Source: Bacterioplanes sp965233665 (GTDB lineage: Bacteria; Pseudomonadota; Gammaproteobacteria; Pseudomonadales; Oceanobacteraceae). From it: DNA of 64,000 bases. Below the pieces are notes generated by a model. It ran no database searches and was not told the DNA's origin. It saw nothing but the letters and a program-made list of their open reading frames with translations. Of the stretch, positions 44,812 through 54,268 are shown in pieces (position 1 is the stretch's first letter; every line of letters starts with the position of its first letter). The stretch spans positions 61,751-125,750 of the forward strand of contig CBDDTG010000008.1 of NCBI GenBank assembly GCA_965233665.1, in the 5' to 3' direction. A program made the position numbers and the translations under genes.

Positions 44812-45777
44812 GTGAGCCAGGCAAGTGGCACAGAAACATCAAGACCACCACGGGGGTGGAAGGTCTGGTGGCGCGCCATGCGACCCAAAACCCTGCCGGC
44901 GGCGTTGGCGCCGGTGTTGTTGGGTCAGACGTTGGCCTGGGCTCATGCCCACACGGGTTCAGGTTGGTTTGACTGGCCATTGGCAGGGATGATTTTGCTG
45001 TGTGCTGTGCTGCTGCAAGTGGCGGTGAACTTCGCTAACGATGTATTCGATTATCAGGCGGGTGTCGATGGCGCTGGCCGCCTGGGCCCCAAGCGTGTGG
45101 TGGCGCAGGGCTGGCTCAAACCCTGGCAGCTTAAGTTAGGGTTGGTGGTGGTGCTCGCGCTGGCACTGGTGTGTGGCAGCTATCTGGTGTGGTACGGCGG
45201 TTGGCTGTATTTGGGCTTGGGCGTGGCCAGTTTGTTGGCGTTGCTGGCTTACAGCGCTGGACCTTGGCCGCTGGCATCTCACGCCTTGGGTGAAGCAACG
45301 GTATTCATCTTTTTTGGTCTGGTGGCGGTGGCCGGAGGTTATCATCTGCAGCAAGGGCAGCTGCCGGCCGTTGTTTGGATGGCGGCAACGCAAATGGGGC
45401 TGCTGACGGCCGCCATTATGCTGGTCAATAATGTTCGTGATTTAAGTTCAGATGCGGCCGCTGGAAAGCATACGCTGGCGGTTCGGCTTGGCGAGTTACG
45501 GGCCGAGGGCTTGTATCGCTGGTTGCTGTTGGTGCCAGTGGCACTGCAGTGGCTGGTGGTGGAATGGACCTTGCCGGATGGTGATTTAACCCTAGCGCAA
45601 AGGTTGTTATCAACTGGTTTGTGGGTCTGGGTGGTGGCTCAGGCGGTGAGGCTCAGTTACCTGATTGCTGTGCGTCGCGGTGCCAGTCTAAATACGCAAT
45701 TGGCACAGACGGCGGCACTGACGTTGGCTTTTGCCGTTGCGGCAGCGGTTGAGCTGATTGTGCGTCACGCTTCCTGA
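44812..45777 (+). CDS. menA: 1,4-dihydroxy-2-naphthoate polyprenyltransferase
   Basis: A 321-residue UbiA-superfamily prenyltransferase with about nine membrane helices, attaching a polyprenyl tail to dihydroxynaphthoate in menaquinone synthesis. The Asp-rich metal/diphosphate motif FANDVFDYQAGVD and the MenA-type NNVRDLSSDAAAGKHTLAVRLG are visible. GTG 44812 has AAGGAG upstream. A menaquinone enzyme implies growth with low-oxygen or anaerobic respiration, consistent with the envelope cytochrome in the window. No other men genes are present nearby. Confidence 0.9.
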   Translation: MSQASGTETSRPPRGWKVWWRAMRPKTLPAALAPVLLGQTLAWAHAHTGSGWFDWPLAGMILLCAVLLQVAVNFANDVFDYQAGVDGAGRLGPKRVVAQGWLKPWQLKLGLVVVLALALVCGSYLVWYGGWLYLGLGVASLLALLAYSAGPWPLASHALGEATVFIFFGLVAVAGGYHLQQGQLPAVVWMAATQMGLLTAAIMLVNNVRDLSSDAAAGKHTLAVRLGELRAEGLYRWLLLVPVALQWLVVEWTLPDGDLTLAQRLLSTGLWVWVVAQAVRLSYLIAVRRGASLNTQLAQTAALTLAFAVAAAVELIVRHAS

Positions 45778-45843
45778 TTTGCGTCAGCTGGCGCGCACAG
45801 TAGGCTGTTACTCTATTGCCAATATCATTGAGAGGAGAAGGTT

Positions 45844-46482
45844 ATGGTCGATTTATGGGATGTGCGCCGCGAGTACACCCAGGGCCGTTTGGACGAAGCT
45901 ACGGCGGCGGCGGATCCGCTGACTCAGTTTCATGCTTGGTTCGAAGATTATCGCGCCAGCGATCCGCTGGAGCCGAATATCATGACGGTGGCGACCGTCG
46001 ATGCTCAGGGCCAGCCTTGGCAGCGGGTGTTGTTATTAAAAGCCTATGACCCACAAGGCTTCGTCTTTTTTACCAACTACGACAGCCATAAAGGTCAGCA
46101 CCTGGGCGATGATGGCTTGGCGTGCTTGCATTTTTTCTGGCTGGAAAAAGAGCGTCAGGTGCAAATACAAGGGCGGGTCGAAAAACTGCCGCGCAGTGAC
46201 TCCGAGCAGTATTTTCACTCGCGCCCGCGCGACAGCCAGTTGGGTGCTTGGGCGTCGCAGCAAAGCCGTCCGATTGCCGACCGCGCAGCACTGGAGCAAT
46301 CGTTTGAGGCGATGCGGGAGCGCTTTGAAGGCCAACAGGTGCCGCTGCCGGATTACTGGGGCGGTTATCGCCTGCGCCCGCAGCGCATGGAGTTTTGGCA
46401 AGGTGGTGCGCATCGCTTGCATGATCGGTTGGAGTACGTGCAAAACGGTGAGCAGTGGGTTAAGCAGCGCCTAAACCCTTAG
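45844..46482 (+). CDS. pdxH: Pyridoxamine 5'-phosphate oxidase
   Basis: A 212-residue FMN enzyme that makes pyridoxal phosphate from pyridoxamine or pyridoxine phosphate. Conserved stretches are MTVATVDAQGQPWQRVLLLK, FFTNYDSHKG (FMN phosphate contact), and the C-terminal WGGYRLRPQRMEFWQGG, ending with RLNP as in the family. AGGAG(A) precedes the start. A structured stretch and terminator follow immediately. Confidence 0.96.
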   Translation: MVDLWDVRREYTQGRLDEATAAADPLTQFHAWFEDYRASDPLEPNIMTVATVDAQGQPWQRVLLLKAYDPQGFVFFTNYDSHKGQHLGDDGLACLHFFWLEKERQVQIQGRVEKLPRSDSEQYFHSRPRDSQLGAWASQQSRPIADRAALEQSFEAMRERFEGQQVPLPDYWGGYRLRPQRMEFWQGGAHRLHDRLEYVQNGEQWVKQRLNP

Positions 46483-46489
46483 CAAAGAA

Positions 46490-46588
46490 GTAAGGGGGGA
46501 TCTTTGCCCGTAAGAAAAAGCCAGCAAGGCAAAAGCTCGTCTTCGGGTTTTAGAGATTCCCCCAAAGCGGCCGCGAGACGCTTTTTTG
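46490..46588 (+). ncRNA. Candidate structured small RNA or 3'-UTR RNA behind pdxH
   Basis: An outer stem pairs 46494-46503 with 46554-46563 (GGGGGGATCT with AGATTCCCCC, ten pairs including one G-U). Inside it two hairpins are possible: TTTGCC (46503-46508) with GGCAAA (46528-46533), and 46531-46539 with 46544-46551 (CTCG-UCUU-CGGG top). They share the A-run 46531-46533, so they may alternate. A terminator follows directly. The element is not coding on either strand. I do not recognise an Rfam family. Confidence 0.5.
46564..46588 (+). terminator. Rho-independent terminator behind the candidate RNA
   Basis: AAAGCG (46564-46569) pairs with CGCTTT (46579-46584) around a nine-base loop, with T continuing to 46587. 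It ends both pdxH and the candidate RNA. Confidence 0.65.
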
Positions 46589-46652
46589 TATCGAAATATT
46601 ATACCGTTATCTATGGGCGTAAGCTTGCACAGCGCAAGAGCGCGGGTATGGG

Positions 46653-47582
46653 TTACAGCAAGGTCATCAATTCACGGCTGTGTTCTATGTATGCACCGCC
46701 AAACAGCACGCTGTGATTCAGAGTGTGATACAGCTGGTACAGCGGTCGGCGCTGCTCGTAGCCGGCATCCACATCCGCCATTGAGGCGTAGCCGTCATAA
46801 AAGCGCTGCGGGAAGCGGCCAAACAGCTCGGTCATGGCAAGGTCGGTTTCCAAGTCGCCGTAGTAGCTGGAAGGGTCGAACACCACGGCATAAGCCATGT
46901 CTTTATCTGGGTTGAACCCTATGTTACCAGACCACAAATCGCCGTGGAGTAGGCTTGGCTTAGGCTGATGGTTTTTTAGCAGCTCCGAAGCGCGGCTCAG
47001 TGCAAGGTCTTGCTCAGCAAAATGAATGCCTTTGCGAGCCAGGGTGGCCAGTAAAGGCTGCAAGCGCTGCTCAATAAAAAAATCGGCCCAGCTGCTTTGC
47101 CAGCGATTGTCTTGCGGAGTCGAGCCGCAGTAGGTGGTGACGTCAAAGCCGTAGCCTTGCTCGTGGGTGTGATGATGCATTTGTGCCAGCTGCTGGCCCG
47201 CACTCAGCCAATCGCCGCCCATGACCATGGGCAAGAACTCCAGAATGAGATAGCTGTGATCGCCCAATGTGGCGCAGGCTAGTGGTGCGCATGTAGCCAA
47301 TGTTTGGCTGCGGCGAATGGTTTCCAAGGCTTGGGCTTCGGCTTGGTATACCGCTAGGTTGCTGGCGCGGTGGCGTTTGATAAAAAACGCCCCGGCTTGT
47401 GTTTGCACCCGATAAAAACGCTGCTTACCGGATTTCTGACTGCTAAGGCCATCGATGTGCAAGGCCGCTGGAAACAGCCACTGGTGCTCAACCGCATGCT
47501 CGATGATGGCGATAAGCTCTGGGTCGTACAAGGCTTTGGCGACGGTGGCGTGTGCGCTGTGAGTGGCCATATCGATGTCCAT
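46653..47582 (-). CDS. Fructosamine/ketosamine-3-kinase family protein
   Basis: A 309-residue kinase-fold protein of the FN3K family, which phosphorylates sugar amines on glycated proteins and helps repair them. It shows the Lys loop FFIKRHRASN, an aminoglycoside-kinase-like catalytic motif LLHGDLWSGNIGF and the metal Asp in VFDPSSYYGDLETDLAM. ATG 47582 is used, with an alternative at 47570 and no clear ribosome-binding site for either. The gene ends convergent with pdxH and the candidate RNA. Confidence 0.85.
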   Translation of the reverse strand: MDIDMATHSAHATVAKALYDPELIAIIEHAVEHQWLFPAALHIDGLSSQKSGKQRFYRVQTQAGAFFIKRHRASNLAVYQAEAQALETIRRSQTLATCAPLACATLGDHSYLILEFLPMVMGGDWLSAGQQLAQMHHHTHEQGYGFDVTTYCGSTPQDNRWQSSWADFFIEQRLQPLLATLARKGIHFAEQDLALSRASELLKNHQPKPSLLHGDLWSGNIGFNPDKDMAYAVVFDPSSYYGDLETDLAMTELFGRFPQRFYDGYASMADVDAGYEQRRPLYQLYHTLNHSVLFGGAYIEHSRELMTLL

Positions 47583-47847
47583 GCAAGGGGATTAGCCGCA
47601 GTCTAGGAAAGAAAATGATCAGTAGCCGTCGAACAGTTAACAAAACGTCATCTTTGCCTCTGGTTTGTCAGTTTATGCCGAATTTTTCCCCTGACTAACA
47701 CTCCTCTTGTTGATCTCTCACTTGCGACCTTAGTGGCATCACCCTTGGTCGAATAGTGTTGCCGAAAGCGGCTGCTCTATGGTGGTGCTATTGGCGCGCA
47801 GTCGCCGACAGCCATGCATGGCTGCAGAATTCGCTGGGAGAATAATG

Positions 47848-49729
47848 ATGACATACCAGAGTGAGTACCAGGCATCGATCGATACCCCTGAGCTGTTTTG
47901 GCAGCAGCAGGCCGATGCCATCCATTGGTTTAAGTCGCCTACCAAGACCCTCGCCAAAGACGAACATGGCATTGATCGCTGGTTCGTCGACGGCGAGCTT
48001 AACACCGCCTACTTGGCCCTTGATCATCACGTGCTCAATGGCCGCGGCGAGCAAACGGCACTGATTTACGACTCGCCGGTAACGCAACAAACGGCGCGCT
48101 TTAGCTACGCCGAGTTAACCAAGCGCGTTGCCCTATTGGCCGGTGCTTTGCGTGATATGGGTGTTGAAAAAGGTGATCGTGTGGTGATCTATATGCCCAT
48201 GGTGCCTGAGGCAGTGATGGCGATGCTGGCTTGCGCTCGCTTGGGGGCCGTTCACTCGGTGGTGTTCGGTGGTTTTGCTGCTCATGAGCTGGCCGTTCGT
48301 ATTGACGACGCCGAACCTAAGGTGGTGTTGTCGTCTTCCTGCGGCATCGAAATAGATCGAATCATTGAGTACAAACCGATTTTGGATGACGCCATACAGT
48401 TGGCGCGCCACAAGCCCAGTCGCTGCTTGATCTTGCAGAGACCGGAATGTGAATGTGAACTGCTGGCTGAGCGCGATTTAGACTGGCAGCGCTTGGTTAA
48501 TCAATCACAGCCTGCCGATTGCACCCCCGTGATGGCAACCGACCCCTTGTACGTGCTTTACACCTCGGGCACCACCGGCAAGCCCAAAGGTGTGGTGCGT
48601 GATAACGGCGGTCATGCCGTGGCAATGAACTACAGCATGGCGACGGTATACGACATGCATCCGGGCGATGTGTTTTGGGCAGCCTCGGATGTGGGTTGGG
48701 TGGTGGGCCATTCATACATTGTGTATGCCCCGCTTATTCGCGGTTGCACCACCTTGGTGTATGAAGGTAAGCCGGTTAAAACTCCGGATGCCGGCGCCTT
48801 CTGGCGCGTGTGTGCGGATTACAGTGTTAAGGGCATTTTTGCCGCTCCTACGGCCTTTCGAGCGATTCGTAAGGAAGATCCTGATTGTCTGCTGGCCAAA
48901 CAGTACGATTTATCTGCGCTGGCGACTGTGTTTATGGCCGGTGAGCGTCTTGACCCGCCGACTTACGATTGGGTCAAACAGCATTTGCAAAAACCAATTG
49001 TTGATCATTGGTGGCAAACTGAGACCGGCTGGGCCATTGCTGGCAATCATATGGGTTTGGAGCCGGCGCAGCCTAAAGCGGGTTCCGTCACTCGGCCGTC
49101 GCCCGGCTTTGACGTACAAATATTGGATGCCCAGGGTTTGCCAGTAGCGCGGGGCGAGCAAGGCAGCATTGCTCTTCGCCTTCCCTTGCCGCCGGGTTGC
49201 TTGCCCACCATTTGGGGTAATCATGAGCGCTTTATCAATGGCTATCTCAACACGTATCCGGGTTATTACGTCAGTGGTGACGGCGGGTATGTTGGATGAA
49301 GGCAACTATTTGTTTGTGCTCGGCCGCACCGACGACATCATCAATGTGGCAGGTCATCGCTTGTCGACGGGTGAAATGGAAGAAGTGGTGGCCGGCCATG
49401 ATGCCGTCGCTGAATGTGCCGTGATTGGCCGTCACAGTGAGTTAAAAGGCGAAGAGCCGTTAGGGTTGATCCTGCTTAAAGATGGCGTTCATATCGAAGA
49501 AGATGAGCTGCGCCAGCAGTTGGTCGATCGTGTGCGGGAAAGCATTGGTGCGGTGGCCAGCTTTAAACAGGCCGTGGTGGTGTCGCGTTTGCCGAAAACG
49601 CGTTCCGGCAAGATTTTGCGTAAGGTATTGCGCAACATTGCCAACGGTGAGGAATATCAGCCGCCTTCCACCATTGATGATCCGACTTGCCTGCAAGAGA
49701 TCGAAGAGGCACTGCGGCCGCTTAAATAA
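47848..49729 (+). pseudogene. prpE: Propionyl-CoA synthetase, frame interrupted once
   Basis: An AMP-forming acyl-CoA synthetase of the PrpE type that activates propionate. The first frame (to 49299) has YTSGTTGKPKGVVRD (AMP/ATP site), GWVVGHSYIVYAPL and LPLPPGCLPTIWGN, the PrpE hallmark. The rest continues in another frame (DEGNYLFVLGRTDDIINVAGHRLSTGEMEE, then KTRSGKILRK with the catalytic Lys). One extra G in the GG at 49294-49295 explains it: restoring it gives a normal protein of 626 residues (start 47848, ribosome-binding site GGGAG). The disruption is at a homopolymer, so sequence error is as likely as inactivation. Confidence 0.9.
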
Positions 49730-50173
49730 TGCCTTGCTCCAGGGCCAAGCCCATGGCTTGGCCCAGCTCACTTGCTTGTGTGACGAACCCTTCCTGCCAA
49801 TCACCTTTTAACACCAGTGGTGCTTGCACCCAGCGCCAACGTAATCCGGTCGCCATGGTTTCCAGGGCACGGCATGTGCCAGTACCGTCATGGCCTGCAC
49901 GCACCACGGCGGCGATGGGTGTGCCTTGGGTGTGATCTAAGCAGGCGTAATAGCAGCGATCAAACCAGTCTTTAAGTGCGCCGCTCATGTAACCGAGGTT
50001 TTCTGGCGTTAACACCATGATCGCATCGGCATTAAGGCGGCTTCTGGGCCAGCTTGCAAGGGTGCCAGCTGGCTGACCTGGATGTCTGCCTCGCTGGCGG
50101 CGGCTTGCATTGTCGTCGCCAAACGCTGCAGGTTAGGCGACGGTGTGTGAGCCAGTAAGGTTAGGTTGCGCAT
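49722..50173 (-). pseudogene. Flavodoxin-like NAD(P)H-dependent oxidoreductase, frame interrupted once
   Basis: A small flavodoxin-fold protein. From ATG 50173 (overlapping the Usp stop as TGATG) the sequence reads MRNLTLLAHTPSPNLQRLA, then shifts frame near 50031-50036 and continues ADAIMVLTPENLGYMSGALKDWFDR to 49722. The second half has the FMN-binding flavodoxin pattern. Restoring one base gives about 150 residues. The 3' end overlaps prpE by eight bases. Confidence 0.7.
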
Positions 50174-51093
50174 CAGTCGGCGTCTGGCTTGACGCCATCG
50201 TCTGGCTTAATCACCAATACATCGCAATTGACCTTGTCGACCAATTGCTCGGCGGTGTTGCCCAGTAATACACCGGCCAACCCTTCGCGGCCAATAGTTC
50301 CCACTACGACCAAATCGGCTTCCAGCTCATGGGCGAAGCGCGCAATAACATCGTCGGCATCGCCTTCGTCAATGTGCACATGATCGTCATTGATATTGAA
50401 TTTGCGCGCCCAATCGCCACACGCCTCTTGGTGCTGCTCCAGAATGTAGCGCTGGATGTCATCCGGTGCGGTGACTTCAGGCACCATGGCAAAGGCTACG
50501 GACACCAGAGGGTAAGCGTTAGCAAGGTGTAGATCGGTTTCAAAATGATCGGCCAAGTGCTCGGCGTAGGACAAAATATTGTCGTTGATAATGACATGAC
50601 CGTCGTCGGTGGAAGTGGCGTCAATGGAGGCGAGCACGCGGTTGTGCTTCCATGGCTGGCTATTTTTCACCAGCAAGACAGGTGCTGGGCAATGACGCAG
50701 TAGGTTCCAGTCGGTATGAGTAAACAAACGGTCGACAATGGAGTGTGGCTGAGTGCCCTTGATGACCAGGTCGTATTCTTGGTGGCGCATGGAGTCAATC
50801 ACCGCATCGTGCAGGTGTTTTTGCCAGTGCACCTCGGTGCGGACCTGCACCTCGATGTCTTCGTCAATAAAGCTCTCAATCCACGCAGTCGACTTATTGA
50901 CCAAGGCTTCGCGAATGCGTTGCCGTGTTTCTACATCGATGGAAGATGATTCTTCACAATAGGCTTCGTAGGTGGTGGTCAGTAGGGTGAGATCCGCCTT
51001 TAGCGCTTTTGCCAGCCAAAGAGCGCGATCGAGAGCCTGCTGCTGCAAGTGCTCGTTGTCCATGACGACCAGAATATGATTGATATCCAGCAT
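50173..51093 (-). CDS. Tandem universal stress protein (UspE-like)
   Basis: A 306-residue cytoplasmic protein with two Usp domains, about residues 1-145 and 155-300. Both show the Usp beta-strand starts (HILVVMDNEHLQQQALDRALW; NRVLASIDATST), and the second has the nucleotide-loop GTIGREGLAGVLLGNTAEQLV. The layout is that of UspE. I chose ATG 51093 for the AAGGAG upstream and the domain start; a frame to 51183 exists. It is probably co-transcribed with the flavodoxin-like gene. Confidence 0.88.
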   Translation of the reverse strand: MLDINHILVVMDNEHLQQQALDRALWLAKALKADLTLLTTTYEAYCEESSSIDVETRQRIREALVNKSTAWIESFIDEDIEVQVRTEVHWQKHLHDAVIDSMRHQEYDLVIKGTQPHSIVDRLFTHTDWNLLRHCPAPVLLVKNSQPWKHNRVLASIDATSTDDGHVIINDNILSYAEHLADHFETDLHLANAYPLVSVAFAMVPEVTAPDDIQRYILEQHQEACGDWARKFNINDDHVHIDEGDADDVIARFAHELEADLVVVGTIGREGLAGVLLGNTAEQLVDKVNCDVLVIKPDDGVKPDAD

Positions 51094-51192
51094 TGCTGTG
51101 CTCCTTGATGCCGCATTAGCGGCCGCTGCGTGAATAGGGTGCGTTACTTTCTTTAGCCTAGCGTGACTGTTTAAGGCAGACATTGTTGTGCG

Positions 51193-52063
51193 TCAATGTG
51201 GGGCGGCCAGTAACGCTACAAAAGCCTGGGCGGCATTGCTCAATGTGCGTTGCTGCAAATATACCAGCCCCAGCTGACGCTCTAATGGCTGTGCCGGCCA
51301 GGGCAGTACGTGCAGTTGCTCGTCGACCATGGTAGCTGGCAGCAAACTCCACCCCAAACCAACAGATACCATCATCTTGATGGTTTCCAGGTAGTTGGTG
51401 GGCATGGGGGCTTGCACGCTTAAACCCTGCTGCCGAAATACCTGGGCCACTAACTCGAAGGTGGTGGTGTTGGGTTCAGGCAAAATGGCTGGGTGCTGGC
51501 TCAGCTGCTCAAGGCAAGTGATGCTTTGCTTGGCCAGCGGATGCTGCGGGCTGCAGGCGCACAGCAGCGGGTCCTGCCATATCGGTTGTTGGCTGATGCC
51601 GGTGGGCGGTGTTTGCGCCAACGTGGTTAATGCCAGCTCTACTTGACGTTGTTGTACGGCTTGGTAGGCGTGCTCAGAGCCCATGAAAGCGAGCTGTGTA
51701 TCGACTTGTGGGTATTGGTGGCTGAGTTCTCGTAAAAACGGCGGCAATCGATGCAGGCCGATGTGATGGCTGGTGGCCAGTGCCAAGCGGCCGCTGACCC
51801 CTGTCGATAAGTTAGCGACGGCAATGCGCGTGTCCTCCATCAGCGCCAATATGTTCTGCGCTTTGGGCAGCAGGGTGTGTCCGCTCTCTGTCAGGCTGAT
51901 GGTGCGGTTGTGTCGGTCAAATAGCGTGCAGTCGAGCTGTTGCTCCAGTTGCTGCACGCGTTTGCTGACGGCGGATTGCGTTAGGTGCAACGCTTCCGCC
52001 GCCAACGAAAAACGAGTGTTGCTCGGCGACGGCAACAAAGGCGCGCAGGGCTTGAGTGTCCAT
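51193..52063 (-). pseudogene. LysR-family regulator, frame interrupted once near the N terminus
   Basis: A LysR-type regulator divergent from leuC, the position of a leucine-pathway or leu-operon regulator in pseudomonad-like genomes. From ATG 52063 (AAGGA upstream) it reads MDTQALRAFVAVAEQHSF, then shifts and continues SLAAEALHLTQSAVSKRVQQLE (helix-turn-helix) and a full ligand domain. One extra base in the A-run at 52008-52012 accounts for the shift; restoring it gives 289 residues. The frame alone also opens at a TTG at 52038, missing the first helix. Confidence 0.82.
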
Positions 52064-52066
52064 ATT

Positions 52067-52132
52067 ATTCCTTTTGGGAATTCAATGAAGGAAAAAATAT
52101 GAATTTATGTTGTTTTTAGGCTGGCGTATAGT
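52067..52132. promoter_or_regulatory. Divergent lysR-leuC promoter region with putative operator
   Basis: ATTCC (52067-52071) and GGAAT (52077-52081) form an inverted repeat with five bases between, like a LysR T-N11-A box. A -10-like TATAGT lies at 52127-52132 ahead of leuC; a matching -35 is weak (TTTATG at 52104-52109). Both elements are suggestive only. Confidence 0.35.
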
Positions 52133-52170
52133 CCCCCTGACTGTGATGACGAGAGACATTGGGAGCAACC

Positions 52171-53590
52171 ATGGCTGGACAGACTCTGTACGACAAATTA
52201 TGGCAGCAACATGTGGTTAAGCAGCGCGATGATGGCACTGCCTTGCTGTACATTGATCGACACTTATTGCACGAGGTGACATCACCTCAAGCCTTCGAGG
52301 GGTTGCGTCTGGCCGGGCGCCAGCCTTGGCGTTTGGATGCCAATCTGGCCACGCCCGATCACAATGTGCCTACTACGGCGGAGGAGCGCTTGAGTGGCAT
52401 TGATGGCATTCAAGACCCTGTGTCGCGCATCCAGGTGAAAACCCTGAATGACAACTGCGATAGCTTTGGTATCGAAGAGTTTGCCATGGGCGATGTGCGC
52501 CAGGGCATCGTGCATGTGGTTGGCCCAGAGCAAGGAGCGACTTTGCCGGGGATGACCGTGGTGTGTGGTGACTCTCACACGGCTACCCATGGCGCTTTTG
52601 CTGCACTGGCGCATGGCATTGGAACGTCGGAAGTTGAGCACGTGCTGGCGACCCAGTGCTTGATTCAACGCAAGATGAAAAACCTGTTGATTCGCATCGA
52701 TGGCGAGCTGGGCGCCGGAATCACCGGTAAGGATGTGGTGCTGCATGTGATCGGTATCATAGGCACGGCAGGGGGGAACGGTTACGCCATGGAGTTTGGC
52801 GGTAGCGCGGTTCGTGCCATGAGCATGGAAGGACGCATGACCATGTGCAACATGGCCATCGAAGCGGGCGCACGCGTTGGTATGGTGGCATTCGATGACA
52901 TTACCGCGGATTACATTAAGGGTCGTCCCGTACGCGCCTCAAGGTGAGGTATGGGAGCAAGCGGTGGCGGTTTGGCAGGATTTGCGCTCCGACGACGACG
53001 CGCAGTTCGACAAAGTGGTTGAGGTCAAGGCTGCCGACATCAAGCCGCAAGTCACCTGGGGAACCTCACCGGAAATGGTCACCACCGTCGATGGCGTGGT
53101 GCCGAGTGAAGACGACGCCAGCGATGAAAACGCCCGTTTGGCCATTCGCCGAGCCCATGAATACATGGGCTTAAAAGGCGGACAAAAAATTACCGACATT
53201 CATCTCGATCGAGTATTTATCGGCTCATGCACCAACAGTCGTATTGAAGACTTACGCGCTGCAGCCGCCATCGCGGAAGGTCGCCAAGTGGCTGCCACGG
53301 TCAAACAGGCGTTGGTGGTGCCAGGCTCGGGTTTGGTGAAGAAACAGGCAGAAGCCGAGGGCTTGGACAAAGTCTTTCTCGCGGCAGGCTTTGAATGGCG
53401 TGAGCCGGGTTGCTCAATGTGCTTGGCCATGAACGCTGACAAACTTGGCGCCGGTGAGCATTGTGCGTCGACGTCGAATCGTAATTTTGAAGGGCGTCAG
53501 GGGTATGGTGGACGCACCCATTTAGTCAGCCCAGCGATGGCGGCAGCGGCAGCGATTGCCGGTCATTTTGTTGATGTGCGCGAATTTTAA
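52171..53590 (+). pseudogene. leuC: 3-isopropylmalate dehydratase large subunit, frame interrupted once
   Basis: Large subunit of isopropylmalate isomerase (leucine biosynthesis). The first frame to 52947 contains the aconitase-type VVCGDSHTATHGAFAALAHG. The second continues APQGEVWEQAVAVW and contains FIGSCTNSRIEDLRAAA, GCSMCLAMN and GRTHLVSP with the 4Fe-4S cysteines. The shift lies in CCC at 52927-52929; removing one C joins the frames into a standard 472-residue LeuC. I chose ATG 52171 with GGGAG upstream. All active-site parts are present. Confidence 0.93.
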
Positions 53591-53601
53591 GGAGTGATGT
53601 G

Positions 53602-54251
53602 ATGAAAGAATTTACTGTGCATTCCGGCTTGGTTGCGCCGATGGATCGTGCCAATGTCGATACCGACATGATCATTCCCAAGCAGTTTTTAAAGTCTATT
53701 AAACGCAGCGGCTTTGGCCCCAATTTATTTGATGAGTTGCGTTACTTGGATGAAGGCCAGCCTGATGCTGATAACAGCCAGCGCCCGTTAAATCCGGATT
53801 TGTGTTAAATCAGCCACGCTATCAGGGCGCTTCGGTACTATTGGCGCGGGAGAACTTTGGCTGCGGCTCGAGTCGTGAGCATGCCCCCTGGGCGCTGGAC
53901 GATTTCGGTTTTCGTGCAGTGATTGCACCCAGCTTTGCCGATATTTTTTACAATAATTGCTTTAAAAATGGCTTGCTGCCCATTGTATTAAATGAAACCG
54001 CTGTGGATCGCTTATTTCAGCAGTGTGAGGCCAATGAAGGCTACCAGCTAACCATTGATTTGCATCAGCAAACCGTGACCACGCCAGAGGGTGAGGTGTT
54101 GAGTTTTGAGGTCGATGAGTTTCGTCGTCATTGCCTGCTAAATGGTTTGGATGACATTGGTCTGACGCTGCAGGATGCCGACGCCATTCGTCACTATGAG
54201 CAGCAGCGTCGCCAACAAGCGCCCTGGTTTCTGGTTATTTCGTTAAGTTGA
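53602..54251 (+). pseudogene. leuD: 3-isopropylmalate dehydratase small subunit, frame interrupted once
   Basis: Small subunit that completes the isopropylmalate isomerase active site. It reads MKEFTVHSGLVAPMDRANVD, DTDMIIPKQFLKSI and RPLNPD, then shifts at the T-run 53799-53801 and continues LNQPRYQGASVLLARENFGCGSSREHAPWAL. Adding one T gives a standard protein of about 216 residues. AAGGAG lies 8 bases before ATG 53602, right after leuC. Confidence 0.93.
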
Positions 54252-54268
54252 CCGAGTAAGGATTGAAC

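Noticed and set aside
46567..46574. GCGGCCGC octamer as a possible cloning or assembly scar
   Set aside because: It lies naturally in the stem and loop of a terminator, with no vector-like sequence around it.
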